Below the pieces are notes generated by a model. The model had not been told where the DNA came from and ran no database searches. It saw nothing but the letters and a program-made list of their open reading frames with translations. From the NCBI GenBank assembly GCA_043811005.1, contig JBDRNO010000308.1, forward strand, positions 1 through 30,887: a stretch of DNA of 30,887 bases. The letters run 5' to 3'. Origin of the DNA: JBDRNO01 sp043811005 (GTDB lineage: Bacteria > Bacteroidota > Bacteroidia > NORP154). This document shows positions 23,176 to 30,650 of the stretch, piece by piece; position 1 is the first letter of the stretch; every line of letters begins with the position of its first letter. The translations under genes were made by a program, and so were the position numbers.

Positions 23176-23249
23176 CGGCAGTCTCCAGTCTTCAGTCGGA
23201 AACCCGAAGACAGCAGTAAGAAATTTTTTTGCCGACTGGGGACTGCTGA
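23176..23249. repeat. CAGTCTCCAGTC inverted repeat
   Basis: CGGCAGTCTCCAGTC (23176-23190) faces GACTGGGGACTGCTG (23234-23248) with two mismatches in 15 bp. An inner TTCAGTCGG and a poly-T stretch lie between. It is another interspersed-repeat type. With the palindrome at 23094 and the promoter at 23317 it accounts for most of the 23055-23379 spacer. Confidence 0.55.
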
Positions 23250-23316
23250 CTTGTCTATTTACATCAACAAAACTATCGTCAACATATTACCGTTAATAAC
23301 TTTTTTGCACTCTTAT

Positions 23317-23346
23317 TTGTTAATATTTACATTCTTGTTATATTTG
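23317..23346 (+). promoter_or_regulatory. Bacteroidota-type promoter for the lipoprotein gene
   Basis: TTG (23317-23319), a 19-bp spacer and TATATTTG (23339-23346) fit the TTG/TAnnTTTG consensus exactly. The predicted start near 23353 gives a leader of about 27 nt that consists of the ATTAACC-ATTAAAAT motif shared with the gene at 3350. Confidence 0.75.
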
Positions 23347-23379
23347 CATTGAATTATTAACCTATTAAAATTAATAACC

Positions 23380-24234
23380 ATGAAACAATTAACATTCAAA
23401 GCCATGATGGCTTTATTTCTCGCTGCAGCAGTCCTGTCTTTGTCATCCTGCAGTAAAAAAAAATTAGAAAAGGCAACTGCTTCTGCTGAAGACAATAACC
23501 TGGCTGAAAGCTTATTCTCGGATATATTTAATGAATCCAGCGCTCAAAACAAGCAGGCAGATGATGATTTAGCACAAACTAAAACCGGAAGCACGTTCGG
23601 ATCCTTGATCGACACCTGTGCTGATGTAACCTGGACACCCAATGCTGACTCCACTTATGTAGCATCAGTAATTATTGATTACGGTACCGGATGTGTGTAC
23701 AATGGCAGGACACGGGAAGGTAAGATTCTCATTACCCGTGATGGACCATGGTTTGAAGCAGGAACTAATACCACTATAACCACTGAAAATTTTTATATTG
23801 ACGACTATAAAGTCGAAGGAACAAAAACCATTACTACTACTCAAGCAACAATAAAATTGACATCCCCATTCGTAACCGCTTCCTTTGATGTTGTGGTTCA
23901 GAATGGAATAGTTACCTGTCCTGACGGTGATATATTAACATGGGAATCAAGTCGTACACATACATGGACTCTGGAACAATTATTACCTCTAATTATATAT
24001 CTAAGGGTAGATGGCAGCGCAAATGGTACAAACCGCGATGGAGTGGACTATACCATAGACATAACCAAAACATTAGTGGCAAAATTCGGTTGTCGTTATA
24101 TTATCGAAGGAATACTCAAAATAACCTCGGATGATGTGAATAAAGAGATCACTATTGATTATGGTGATGGCACTTGTGACGGAGATGCTACTATTACAGT
24201 AGGCAATAAAAATGCCGAAAATCTTGCTTTATAA
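23380..24234 (+). CDS. Predicted lipoprotein of unknown function
   Basis: This 284-residue protein has a lipoprotein signal: MKQLTFKAMMALFLAAAVLS then LSSC with the acylated cysteine at 24, followed by a lysine-rich SKKKLEK. The mature part is beta-rich and starts with an acidic, Asn/Gln-rich linker. Notable segments are DYGTGCVYNGRTREGKI, TCPDGDILTWESSRTHTW and FGCRYIIEGIL followed by a terminal DYGDGTCDGDATITV. The repeated DYG-TGC/GTC pattern suggests two related halves. No family is recognised with certainty. It likely sits in the periplasm or on the outer membrane. Its 3' end overlaps the next gene by 23 bp, implying a shared mRNA. A consensus promoter lies upstream. Confidence 0.8.
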   Translation: MKQLTFKAMMALFLAAAVLSLSSCSKKKLEKATASAEDNNLAESLFSDIFNESSAQNKQADDDLAQTKTGSTFGSLIDTCADVTWTPNADSTYVASVIIDYGTGCVYNGRTREGKILITRDGPWFEAGTNTTITTENFYIDDYKVEGTKTITTTQATIKLTSPFVTASFDVVVQNGIVTCPDGDILTWESSRTHTWTLEQLLPLIIYLRVDGSANGTNRDGVDYTIDITKTLVAKFGCRYIIEGILKITSDDVNKEITIDYGDGTCDGDATITVGNKNAENLAL

Positions 24235-25909
24235 AAAATTAAACATAATAATCATATCCTGCCTTCTCTTCGTATCATCCTGCTTCAAGGTACAAGAAGC
24301 CGACCTTATCGTTCATAATGCTACTATCCATACAGTTGACAGCGCTTTCTCCAAAGCACAGGCGATGGCAGTGAAAAACGGGAAAATAGTATGGGTAGGT
24401 ACGGAAAATGAGATATTTAATAAATACAGAGCCAAGGAAGTTATTGATGCAGGAACCCGCCATGTTTACCCTGGATTTATTGATGCTCATTGCCATTTTT
24501 ACGAGTATGGCTTGGGCTTGCAACAGGTTGATCTGGTAGGTACGAGGTCGTTTGATGAAATAATTGAACGGCTTATTAAATATCACAAGAAATTTCCTCA
24601 AACTATCGCAAAATCACCAAAACAACAAATCACTAAATGGATCATCGGAAGAGGGTGGGATCAAAATGACTGGGAAATCAAGGAGTTTCCAAATAAATCA
24701 ACTTTAGACAGCTTATTCCCCCACACCCCAGTTCTCCTGAAAAGGATTGACGGACATGCTGTCCTCGCCAACATGAAAGCAATGAACAGGGCTGGAATAA
24801 CTATAAATACCAAAATTGAAGGAGGATCCATTGAAATAAAAAATAATAACCTGACAGGTCTCCTGACAGATAATGCGATTGATCTGATCACAGAACTCAT
24901 TCCTCCCCCTTTAAAAGAACAGATCACCAAAGCCCTGTTAGATGCACAGAATGATTGCTTCGCATTTGGTTTAACTACTGTTGATAATGCAGGGCTGGAT
25001 AAAAAAATTGTTGATATTATTGACTCCCTGCATAAAGAGACTGTTCTAAAGATGAGGATATATGCAATGCTAAGCCCAACTAAAGAAAATTACGAACATT
25101 TTTCTAAAACCGGTCCTTATAAGACTGAACGTCTCAACGTAAGATCGTTCAAATTTTATACTGATGGTTCCCTGGGTTCCAGAGGTGGTTGCTTATTGGA
25201 ACCTTATTCTGACATCATAGAACAACTCTACTATGGAATGCTGTTAAAAGATACAGCATATTTTGAAGAAAATGCCAGGAAATTATTTGATATGGGATTC
25301 CAGATGAACACACACTGTATTGGCGACTCAACCAACAGGGTTATATTGAATATTTACGGAAAGGTCCTGAAAAACAATAATGATAAACGATGGAGGATAG
25401 AGCATGCCCAGGTAGTGCATCCTGCAGATCTTAAAAAATTCACACAATTCAATATCATCCCTTCCGTCCAGCCAACACATGCCACTTCCGATATGTACTG
25501 GGCAGAAGACCGCCTGGGTTCTGAAAGAATTAAAACAGCTTATGCTTACAAGAAATTACTCGGGCAAAATGGCATGATCGCCCTCGGAACCGACTTCCCT
25601 GTTGAGGATATCAACCCACTGAACACCTTTTATGCTGCTGTTGCCCGCAAAGACCTGAAAGGTTATCCCGAAGATGGTTTTCAAATTGAAAATGCCCTGA
25701 CAAGAGTAGATGCCTTGAGGGGAATGACCATCTGGGCTGCAACGGCAAACTTTGAAGAAAATGAAAAAGGCAGTCTTGAAGTGGGAAAATTCGCAGATTT
25801 TGTCATTCTTGATAACGATATTATGACTATTCCTCTTGATAAAATTAAAAACATAAAGGTGGTGAGTACATTCATTAATGGAGAAAAAGTTTATGAAATT
25901 AAAAATTAA
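24212..25909 (+). CDS. Amidohydrolase family lipoprotein (Amidohydro_3/YtcJ-like)
   Basis: This 565-residue metal-dependent hydrolase has a lipobox (LLFVSSC, Cys24), so it is probably membrane-anchored outside the cytoplasm. The N-terminal beta domain (DLIVHNATIHTVD) leads to the first metal ligands in GFIDAHCHF (His93, His95). Further motifs are LKRIDGHAVLANMKAM, FKFYTDGSLGSRGG, MNTHCIGDSTNRVIL, WRIEHAQVVHP, and the terminal aspartate motif ALGTDFPVEDINP. The order matches YtcJ-like amidohydrolases (PF07969), whose members act on amides or related bonds; the substrate is unknown. The ATG at 24212 lies 23 bp inside the previous gene. It is used because the signal peptide starts there and no later ATG would keep it, so translational coupling to the lipoprotein gene is likely. 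Confidence 0.88.
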   Translation: MPKILLYKKLNIIIISCLLFVSSCFKVQEADLIVHNATIHTVDSAFSKAQAMAVKNGKIVWVGTENEIFNKYRAKEVIDAGTRHVYPGFIDAHCHFYEYGLGLQQVDLVGTRSFDEIIERLIKYHKKFPQTIAKSPKQQITKWIIGRGWDQNDWEIKEFPNKSTLDSLFPHTPVLLKRIDGHAVLANMKAMNRAGITINTKIEGGSIEIKNNNLTGLLTDNAIDLITELIPPPLKEQITKALLDAQNDCFAFGLTTVDNAGLDKKIVDIIDSLHKETVLKMRIYAMLSPTKENYEHFSKTGPYKTERLNVRSFKFYTDGSLGSRGGCLLEPYSDIIEQLYYGMLLKDTAYFEENARKLFDMGFQMNTHCIGDSTNRVILNIYGKVLKNNNDKRWRIEHAQVVHPADLKKFTQFNIIPSVQPTHATSDMYWAEDRLGSERIKTAYAYKKLLGQNGMIALGTDFPVEDINPLNTFYAAVARKDLKGYPEDGFQIENALTRVDALRGMTIWAATANFEENEKGSLEVGKFADFVILDNDIMTIPLDKIKNIKVVSTFINGEKVYEIKN

Positions 25910-25952
25910 AAGAACATTACTGTTAATCAACGATTTACTCTGTTTTTAAAAT

Positions 25953-26336
25953 TTATTTGATTTTTAATTTTTGTGATTTGAAATTTTTCACATTATCCCT
26001 CAACAAACTGTTGATCTCTTTCAAATACTCCACTTCCTTTGTTAATGCATCTATTTGCTCTTTGAAGATCTTGTTTCTCTCGCGGTAATACTCCACCTCA
26101 CCTGAGGGTTCCCCTACCGTGATATTACTTACCGGATCCTTGCTGGTATAATAATTAAAAAAATCGTGTTCCAAAACATCACCTATCCTGGTAAGAAGCC
26201 CGGTGTCAATGCTTTCCTTGGTAAAGATAGAATAAATATTTCTTCGTGAATAGTTGATCTTCCAGGCAAATTCCGTAACCGAAAGCCCGCTTTTCTTCAC
26301 TATTTCCCTGATCTTTTTCCCAATATGCAAGTTCAT
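25953..26336 (-). CDS. Small helix-turn-helix (XRE-like) regulator with coiled coil
   Basis: The product has about 127 residues if it starts at the Met in MNLHIGKKIREIVKKSG (26336); the frame stays open to an ATG at 26375 that would add MTLSYFQIIQLCG. The first 60 residues look like an XRE-type DNA-binding domain (IREIVKKSGLSVTEFAWKI, NYSRRNIYSIFTKESIDTG). The C-terminus (about 85-120) is a predicted coiled coil (YYRERNKIFKEQIDALTKE, VEYLKEINSLLRDNV), suggesting a dimer. The internal Met is preferred because the preceding codons are atypical and a near-consensus -7 box (CAACTTTG on the minus strand) ends 4 bp before it. A plus-strand promoter bracketed by direct repeats lies about 60-130 bp upstream and is a candidate target. 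Confidence 0.75.
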   Translation of the reverse strand: MNLHIGKKIREIVKKSGLSVTEFAWKINYSRRNIYSIFTKESIDTGLLTRIGDVLEHDFFNYYTSKDPVSNITVGEPSGEVEYYRERNKIFKEQIDALTKEVEYLKEINSLLRDNVKNFKSQKLKIK

Positions 26337-26392
26337 GCCGCAAAGTTGAATAATTTGAAAATAACTTAAAGTCATATATAGCGACAGATTGC

Positions 26393-26465
26393 TTCACATT
26401 GTGGGTAATTTATTTGCACATACCGGGAACTTTCCTTAATTTTGCGAGATATTTGTTCACATTGT
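26393..26465 (+). promoter_or_regulatory. Promoter bracketed by two TTCACATTGT direct repeats
   Basis: TTG (26414-26416), a 20-bp spacer and TAATTTTG (26437-26444) form a consensus plus-strand promoter. TTCACATTGT occurs upstream of it (26393-26402) and again around the expected transcription start (26456-26465), 63 bp apart, about six helical turns. This arrangement would suit a repressor contacting both sites. The divergent helix-turn-helix gene is the nearest candidate regulator; that link is inference. Confidence 0.45.
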
Positions 26466-26480
26466 TAAAATCAAGATAGA

Positions 26481-26515
26481 GATTTTCTAATCTGCCAGTT
26501 GCCGGATAGAAAATC
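26481..26515. repeat. Diverged CAGCTG-core palindrome with long arms
   Basis: GATTTTCTA and TAGAAAATC arms enclose a degenerate core (TCTGCCAGTTGCCGGA, 26491-26506). The arm sequence and length match the copy at 394-428, showing that the two are the same element at different ages. Confidence 0.7.
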
Positions 26516-26589
26516 TGTAAAATAACAGTATAACAAAAAAGGTGCATTACTGACGTTTCTCTTGTAGAAAAATCGCCAATTTAAAAAGC

Positions 26590-26720
26590 CACAGAGAAGC
26601 GGTTTGGTATGCGCGTCCGTTTGGGCGTGTGACCAAAGCTGCTTTCGGTTGTGGCTGGGTGTTTGGCGATACCTTCTACAAATTGAAATGTACGCTGAGG
26701 TTCGCGCCCTTTTTTTAATG
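26590..26720 (+). other. G/C-richer segment with a long imperfect hairpin, unexplained
   Basis: This segment differs from its AT-rich surroundings. A long imperfect hairpin can be drawn at about 26599-26643: GCGGTTTGGT pairs with ACCAAAGCTGC, and inside it GCGCGTCC pairs with GGGCGTGT across a GTTT loop. The segment ends CGCGCCCTTTTTTT (26703-26716), a possible transcription stop. It lies downstream of the promoter at 26414-26444. A 70-codon open frame crosses it but has a Trp/Cys-rich, unprotein-like start. It may be a small structured RNA or a remnant of an interspersed element. Confidence 0.3.
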
Positions 26721-26822
26721 AGACTTAATTTTTACGATCCGCCAACTGGAGGAGAAGTGAAAATTATTAGTCGAATTAATCCCGATGACGAAGGAAATCG
26801 TAATATTGAGACTTAATTGAAG

Positions 26823-27026
26823 ATGAAAAATAATGATTCCTATATTAGACGGTCATTTTGGAAAAATATATTCGTGCTTACATTATTAGGCACTGCTATA
26901 GAATGGTTATTATTTCTTTCATATAAATATCTTACCGGAGATTTTTATATTCTTCTTTTTATATTAGCCATTGGTTTTTCTATATTTGGTATATATTGTC
27001 TTGTCAGAATTATAAAAGTCAAATGA
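26823..27026 (+). CDS. Small two-helix membrane protein
   Basis: This 67-residue product is read from the ATG at 26823; a TTG two codons earlier (26817) is possible. It has a charged start (MKNNDSYIRRSFWKN) and two hydrophobic helices (about NIFVLTLLGTAIEWLLFLSY and FYILLFILAIGFSIFGIYCL), and ends in RIIKVK, so both ends probably face the cytoplasm. The amino-acid pattern is convincing for a membrane protein but the family is not recognised. No neighbour indicates a role. Base composition matches the surrounding genes. Confidence 0.5.
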   Translation: MKNNDSYIRRSFWKNIFVLTLLGTAIEWLLFLSYKYLTGDFYILLFILAIGFSIFGIYCLVRIIKVK

Positions 27027-27079
27027 AAAGTAAGGCAACTGTTTTTTTTAATATACTATCAACAACTATAACTTCACCA

Positions 27080-27208
27080 TCAATTATTTAATGCCACTGC
27101 TTTGATCTCCTCAACTACTGCAGGATCTAATAAGGTACTGGTATCTCCTAAATTAGCAGTATCCACTTCGGCTACTTTACGTAAAATTCTTCGCATGATC
27201 TTTTGTTT
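27080..27208 (-). pseudogene. Detached C-terminal fragment of acetyl-CoA synthetase
   Basis: On the minus strand the frame reads KIMRRILRKVAEVDTANLGD followed by TSTLLDPAVVEEIKAVALNN and a stop codon (27080-27082). This is recognisable as the very end of AcsA-type acetyl-CoA synthetases, where KIMRRILRK begins at the regulatory, acetylatable lysine. Similarity stops at that lysine: the codons before it read KQ and then a stop, instead of RSG. The remainder of the enzyme is absent. An ATG at 27196 could start a 38-residue peptide, and a consensus-like promoter lies just upstream, so expression is possible. The fragment is otherwise most simply a remnant of a deletion or rearrangement. Confidence 0.75.
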
Positions 27209-27219
27209 TTATGAAGTTT

Positions 27220-27246
27220 CAAATATAATAATTTGCATAATATCAA
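27220..27246 (-). promoter_or_regulatory. Possible promoter for the acetyl-CoA synthetase fragment
   Basis: On the minus strand, TATATTTG (27227 down to 27220) matches TAnnTTTG. A TTG (27246-27244) lies 16 bp upstream, one base short of the usual spacing range. The predicted start would give a leader of about 17 nt before the ATG at 27196. It lies in the 317-bp spacer before the acyl-CoA ligase gene; nothing else was recognised in that spacer. Confidence 0.4.
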
Positions 27247-27343
27247 ATTTAGAAATATATATTTCCTGCTTTCATCTCCATTTTATATTAAATAGTTTAA
27301 CTATTTTTACCCAAAATTAACTTTAACTTTAAACCAAACAATC

Positions 27344-29107
27344 ATGGAAGTAAAAAGACTATTTGACATCCCCTATTATCAACTGGAAAAATTCCCAAAG
27401 GAAGATTCATTAGCCGCTAAAGTAGACGGGAAATGGATAAAGCACAGCACACAGGAGTTTATTGACAATGCTAACCTGGTAAGTATGGGTTTATTAAAGT
27501 TGGGCATCAAGCCGGGCGATAAGATAGCCATGGTCTCCAACAACCGCCCCGAGTGGAACATGATGGATATTGGGATATTGCAGATAGGCGCTGTTGATGT
27601 TCCTGTATATTCCACTATTACAGAAGATGATTATAAATTCATTTTTAACCATGCAGAGGTGAAGCTGTGTTTTGTATCAGATGAGGAATTACTGCAAAAG
27701 GTGAGAAACATTAAAGACGAGATACCTACACTTGAGGAGATTTATACTTTCGACAAGATAGAAGGAGCAAAGCACTGGACAGAGATCACCGGGCTCGGCA
27801 AAGATGGCGATATATCGCAAGTTGAAAACCTGAAAGCACAGATCAAGGAAAATGACCTGGCTACCCTCATCTACACTTCCGGAACAACGGGTAACCCCAA
27901 AGGAGTTATGCTTTCACATAATAATATTGTGAGCAACTGCCATGCATGTACCGAACGGATGCCTGTAGACCATAACGCCATTGCCTTGAGCTTCCTTCCC
28001 ATCTGTCATTCTTTTGAGAGGATGATCGTCTATTTGTATATGCTTTCAGGTGTATCTATTTATTACGCAGAGAGCATGGAAACTATCGGTGACAATCTCA
28101 GGGAAGTGAAGCCGCAGATATTCTCTGCTGTTCCAAGGTTACTGGAAAAAGTATTTGATAAAATAGTTGGCAAAGGAAAAGATCTGACCGGCATCAAAAA
28201 GTCCCTGTTCTACTGGGCACTCAACCTGGGACTTAAATACGAATTGCACGGTGCTAATGGCTGGTGGTATGAATTCAAGCTGAAAATTGCCCGTAAGCTG
28301 ATATTCTCAAAATGGCAGGAAGCCCTGGGTGGCAATACAGAGGCAGTGGCATCGGGCAGCGCTGCATTGCAGCCACGTCTTGCAAGGGTCTTTAATGCTG
28401 CTTGTATTCCAGTTATGGAGGGTTACGGATTGACCGAAACCTCCCCGGTCGTTTCTGTGAACTGTGAAATGGATAAAGGAATTATGTTCGGAACTGTCGG
28501 AAGACCTATTAGTGGAGTGGAAGTAAAAATTGCCGGTGACGGTGAAATACTGACGAAAGGCCCTAATATTATGATTGGTTATTATAAACGTGATGATCTC
28601 ACCAGGGAGGTAATTGATGAAGATGGATGGTTACACACAGGTGATATTGGCGAGATGGTAAATGGAGAATTTTTAAAAATCACCGATCGCAAAAAAGAGA
28701 TATTCAAAACATCCGGAGGTAAATATATCGCCCCGCAACAGATGGAAAACAAGTACAAAGAATCAACTTTTATTGAACAGATAATGGTTATTGGCGAAAA
28801 CAGGAAACACCCTGCTGCACTTGTAAGTCCAGCTTTTGAACTTCTCAAGGAATGGTGCAACAACGAGGGTATCAGTTATACCGATAACAAGGATATGATA
28901 CAAAATCAAAAAGTACAAGACAAAATATTGGAAGAGATAAAATTCTATAACAAAAATTTCGGTCAATGGGAGCATATCAAGAAAATTGAAATAATCCCTG
29001 AAGAATGGTCAATAAATACCGGAGAGCTCACACCTACCCTCAAACTCAAGCGGAAGGTCATCATGAGTAAATACCAGCACCTTGTGGATAAGATTTATAA
29101 GGAGTGA
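27344..29107 (+). CDS. Long-chain fatty acid--CoA ligase (AMP-forming)
   Basis: This 587-residue adenylate-forming enzyme activates fatty acids to acyl-CoA with ATP and CoA. Motifs in order are the P-loop-like LIYTSGTTGNPKGVMLSH (about 175-192), the adenine-binding GYGLTETSPVVSVN, GWLHTGDIGEM with the ribose-binding Asp, and the hinge DRKKEIFKTSGGKYIAPQ. The catalytic C-terminal lysine region follows as STGELTPTLKLKRKVI-like residues (here NTGELTPTLKLKRKV). The segment YELHGANGWWYEFKLKIARKL between the core motifs is typical of the long-chain (FAA1/FadD15-like) group rather than of acetyl-CoA synthetases. It converges on the acyl-CoA dehydrogenase gene; the two would act in sequence in fatty-acid breakdown but are not in one operon. 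Confidence 0.92.
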   Translation: MEVKRLFDIPYYQLEKFPKEDSLAAKVDGKWIKHSTQEFIDNANLVSMGLLKLGIKPGDKIAMVSNNRPEWNMMDIGILQIGAVDVPVYSTITEDDYKFIFNHAEVKLCFVSDEELLQKVRNIKDEIPTLEEIYTFDKIEGAKHWTEITGLGKDGDISQVENLKAQIKENDLATLIYTSGTTGNPKGVMLSHNNIVSNCHACTERMPVDHNAIALSFLPICHSFERMIVYLYMLSGVSIYYAESMETIGDNLREVKPQIFSAVPRLLEKVFDKIVGKGKDLTGIKKSLFYWALNLGLKYELHGANGWWYEFKLKIARKLIFSKWQEALGGNTEAVASGSAALQPRLARVFNAACIPVMEGYGLTETSPVVSVNCEMDKGIMFGTVGRPISGVEVKIAGDGEILTKGPNIMIGYYKRDDLTREVIDEDGWLHTGDIGEMVNGEFLKITDRKKEIFKTSGGKYIAPQQMENKYKESTFIEQIMVIGENRKHPAALVSPAFELLKEWCNNEGISYTDNKDMIQNQKVQDKILEEIKFYNKNFGQWEHIKKIEIIPEEWSINTGELTPTLKLKRKVIMSKYQHLVDKIYKE

Positions 29108-29192
29108 TGACTTTATTACTATTAAGTTAAATTAGAGAACATTACGATTCTTTTTTCAATTTTCGGGAATCCCGATTTTGCAAAAAATAGTC

Positions 29193-29259
29193 TTTTATAA
29201 CGTTTTTTGATCATTTTTTGTCATTTTTGGATACTTTTTAGTCATTTTTGCCATTTTTT
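29193..29259. other. Helically phased T-tracts, probable curved DNA
   Basis: Seven runs of four to six T start at 29193, 29203, 29214, 29224, 29235, 29245 and 29254, spaced 10, 11, 10, 11, 10 and 9 bp. Phased A/T tracts at this period are known to bend DNA. The stretch lies between the convergent ends of the acyl-CoA ligase and acyl-CoA dehydrogenase genes. A short TCGGGAATCCCGA hairpin (29163-29175) precedes it and may end the ligase transcript. Confidence 0.75.
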
Positions 29260-29277
29260 GCTATTCGGCAATATTTT

Positions 29278-30459
29278 TTATTTATTCTTATCAGAACTCA
29301 GTTGATCTTTATAACTTACGTCATCTAAAATCAGCCTACTTATGATCTCGTGCATTATTTGTGTTGTCCCTGCTCCAACTGTCAACAGCCGTGCATCCCT
29401 CCACGCCCTTGCAATTCCATAATCTTCTGTATATCCAACTCCTCCGTGCAGTTGTAATGCATCATTTATTACGTTCATACATTCTTCGGTTGTAAATGCT
29501 TTTGCCATAGTGATGATCTCTACAGCATTACTGCCCTTTTCAATGAACTCGGCAACTGCCCGGTAGGAAATTGACCGGCAGGCTTCAACGGTAATTGCCA
29601 TCTGTGCCAGTTTGTGCCTTATCACCTGGAATTTACCTATTAACCTTCCGAACGCCTTACGCTCCATAACATATTGCTTTGCTTTTGTTAATGCCCAATC
29701 AGCAACAAAAGTACTCGTTACCGAAGCCAGAAGGCGCTCTTCCTGAAAATTGTTCATGATGTAATAAAATCCAAGCCCTTCTTGTCCTATTAAGCAGGAT
29801 TTGGGCACCTTGCAATTTTCAAAAAATAGCTGGGCTGTGTCAGAAGTGTGCATACCAAGCTTATTATGTATGGGTATTGGAGAAAATCCCTCAATATTTG
29901 AATCTATTATTAATAGCGTTAAATTATTTCCTTCCCCTGTACGTACTGCAGTAACTATAAAATCTGCCATTGTGCCATTGGTAATAAACGTTTTTGAGCC
30001 ATTGACAAGATAATGGTCTCCCATGTCTTTGGCTGTTGTGGTTATTCCCATGACGTCAGAACCCGCATCTGCCTCGGTGATAGCCAATGCAGCTATTTTT
30101 TCGCCTTTTAGAGCAGTGGCTAAGTAATCATTCTTTTGATCTTCAGTGCCGATTGCATTGATCAGGGGAAGTGGTAAATAAGCATGAGCGTATAATGACA
30201 TAGATAACCCGCCAATATTGGCATGAGCCATCTCTTCAGTGGTAGCTACGGCAGCCCAAAAATCCATACCGCTGCCCCCGTATTTTTCAGGAAAGCTCAC
30301 ACCAAAATACCCCTGCTCCCCCATCTTTTTAAAGATGTCTTTGTTGCAGATATTGTTTTTTTCCCACTCCTCAATGTTTGGGATGATCTCTTTTTCGATG
30401 AACTTTCTGATGGATTGTCTTAAAAGGTCATGTTCTTCGGTGAAAGGATTTGTCGTCAT
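29278..30459 (-). CDS. Acyl-CoA dehydrogenase, LCAD/IVD-like
   Basis: This 393-residue FAD enzyme oxidises acyl-CoA to the enoyl-CoA. Signatures are LAITEADAGSDVMGITTTA (125-143), GSKTFITNG, ERKAFGRLIGKFQVIRHKLA and QLHGGVGYTEDYGIARAWRD (336-355). At the place where short- and medium-chain enzymes carry the catalytic Glu (YEGT), this one has VGAGTTQI (Ala363). Instead it keeps the Glu-Arg-Leu of helix G in FQEERLLAS (Glu241), the position used by long-chain and isovaleryl-CoA dehydrogenases. It is therefore probably active on long-chain or branched acyl-CoA, with electrons passing to ETF. The start ATG at 30459 fits the family. No consensus promoter was seen upstream. Confidence 0.9.
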   Translation of the reverse strand: MTTNPFTEEHDLLRQSIRKFIEKEIIPNIEEWEKNNICNKDIFKKMGEQGYFGVSFPEKYGGSGMDFWAAVATTEEMAHANIGGLSMSLYAHAYLPLPLINAIGTEDQKNDYLATALKGEKIAALAITEADAGSDVMGITTTAKDMGDHYLVNGSKTFITNGTMADFIVTAVRTGEGNNLTLLIIDSNIEGFSPIPIHNKLGMHTSDTAQLFFENCKVPKSCLIGQEGLGFYYIMNNFQEERLLASVTSTFVADWALTKAKQYVMERKAFGRLIGKFQVIRHKLAQMAITVEACRSISYRAVAEFIEKGSNAVEIITMAKAFTTEECMNVINDALQLHGGVGYTEDYGIARAWRDARLLTVGAGTTQIMHEIISRLILDDVSYKDQLSSDKNK

Positions 30460-30603
30460 AATATATTATTTTTATTGTTAACAGTAAATATGGCTTTAGT
30501 TTAGAAAAACGTTGTTAATATAATGTGTTGAATAGTAATTAGTTATATCAGTATTGGGTAATTTCTCAATATCCGCAGGTAAAAAGGTTATTATTAATGA
30601 AAC

Positions 30604-30650
30604 CACAGATTTCACAGATTACACAGATAAAAGATATTATCTGTGTAATC
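30604..30650. repeat. ATCTGTG-type interspersed repeat, right copy
   Basis: CCACAGATTTCACAGATTAC is followed by a perfect 14-bp hairpin, GATTACACAGATAA (30617-30630) with its complement at 30637-30650 and a 6-base loop. It is the inverted relative of the copy at 18-93. The 30460-30755 spacer otherwise shows only AT-rich DNA and the likely left end of an insertion sequence (from about 30690). Confidence 0.65.

Noticed and set aside
26604..26816. Open frame of 70 codons before the small membrane protein
   Set aside because: Rich in Trp and Cys without a fold pattern, crosses a hairpin-forming segment and a degenerate CAGCTG-core palindrome; more likely noncoding.
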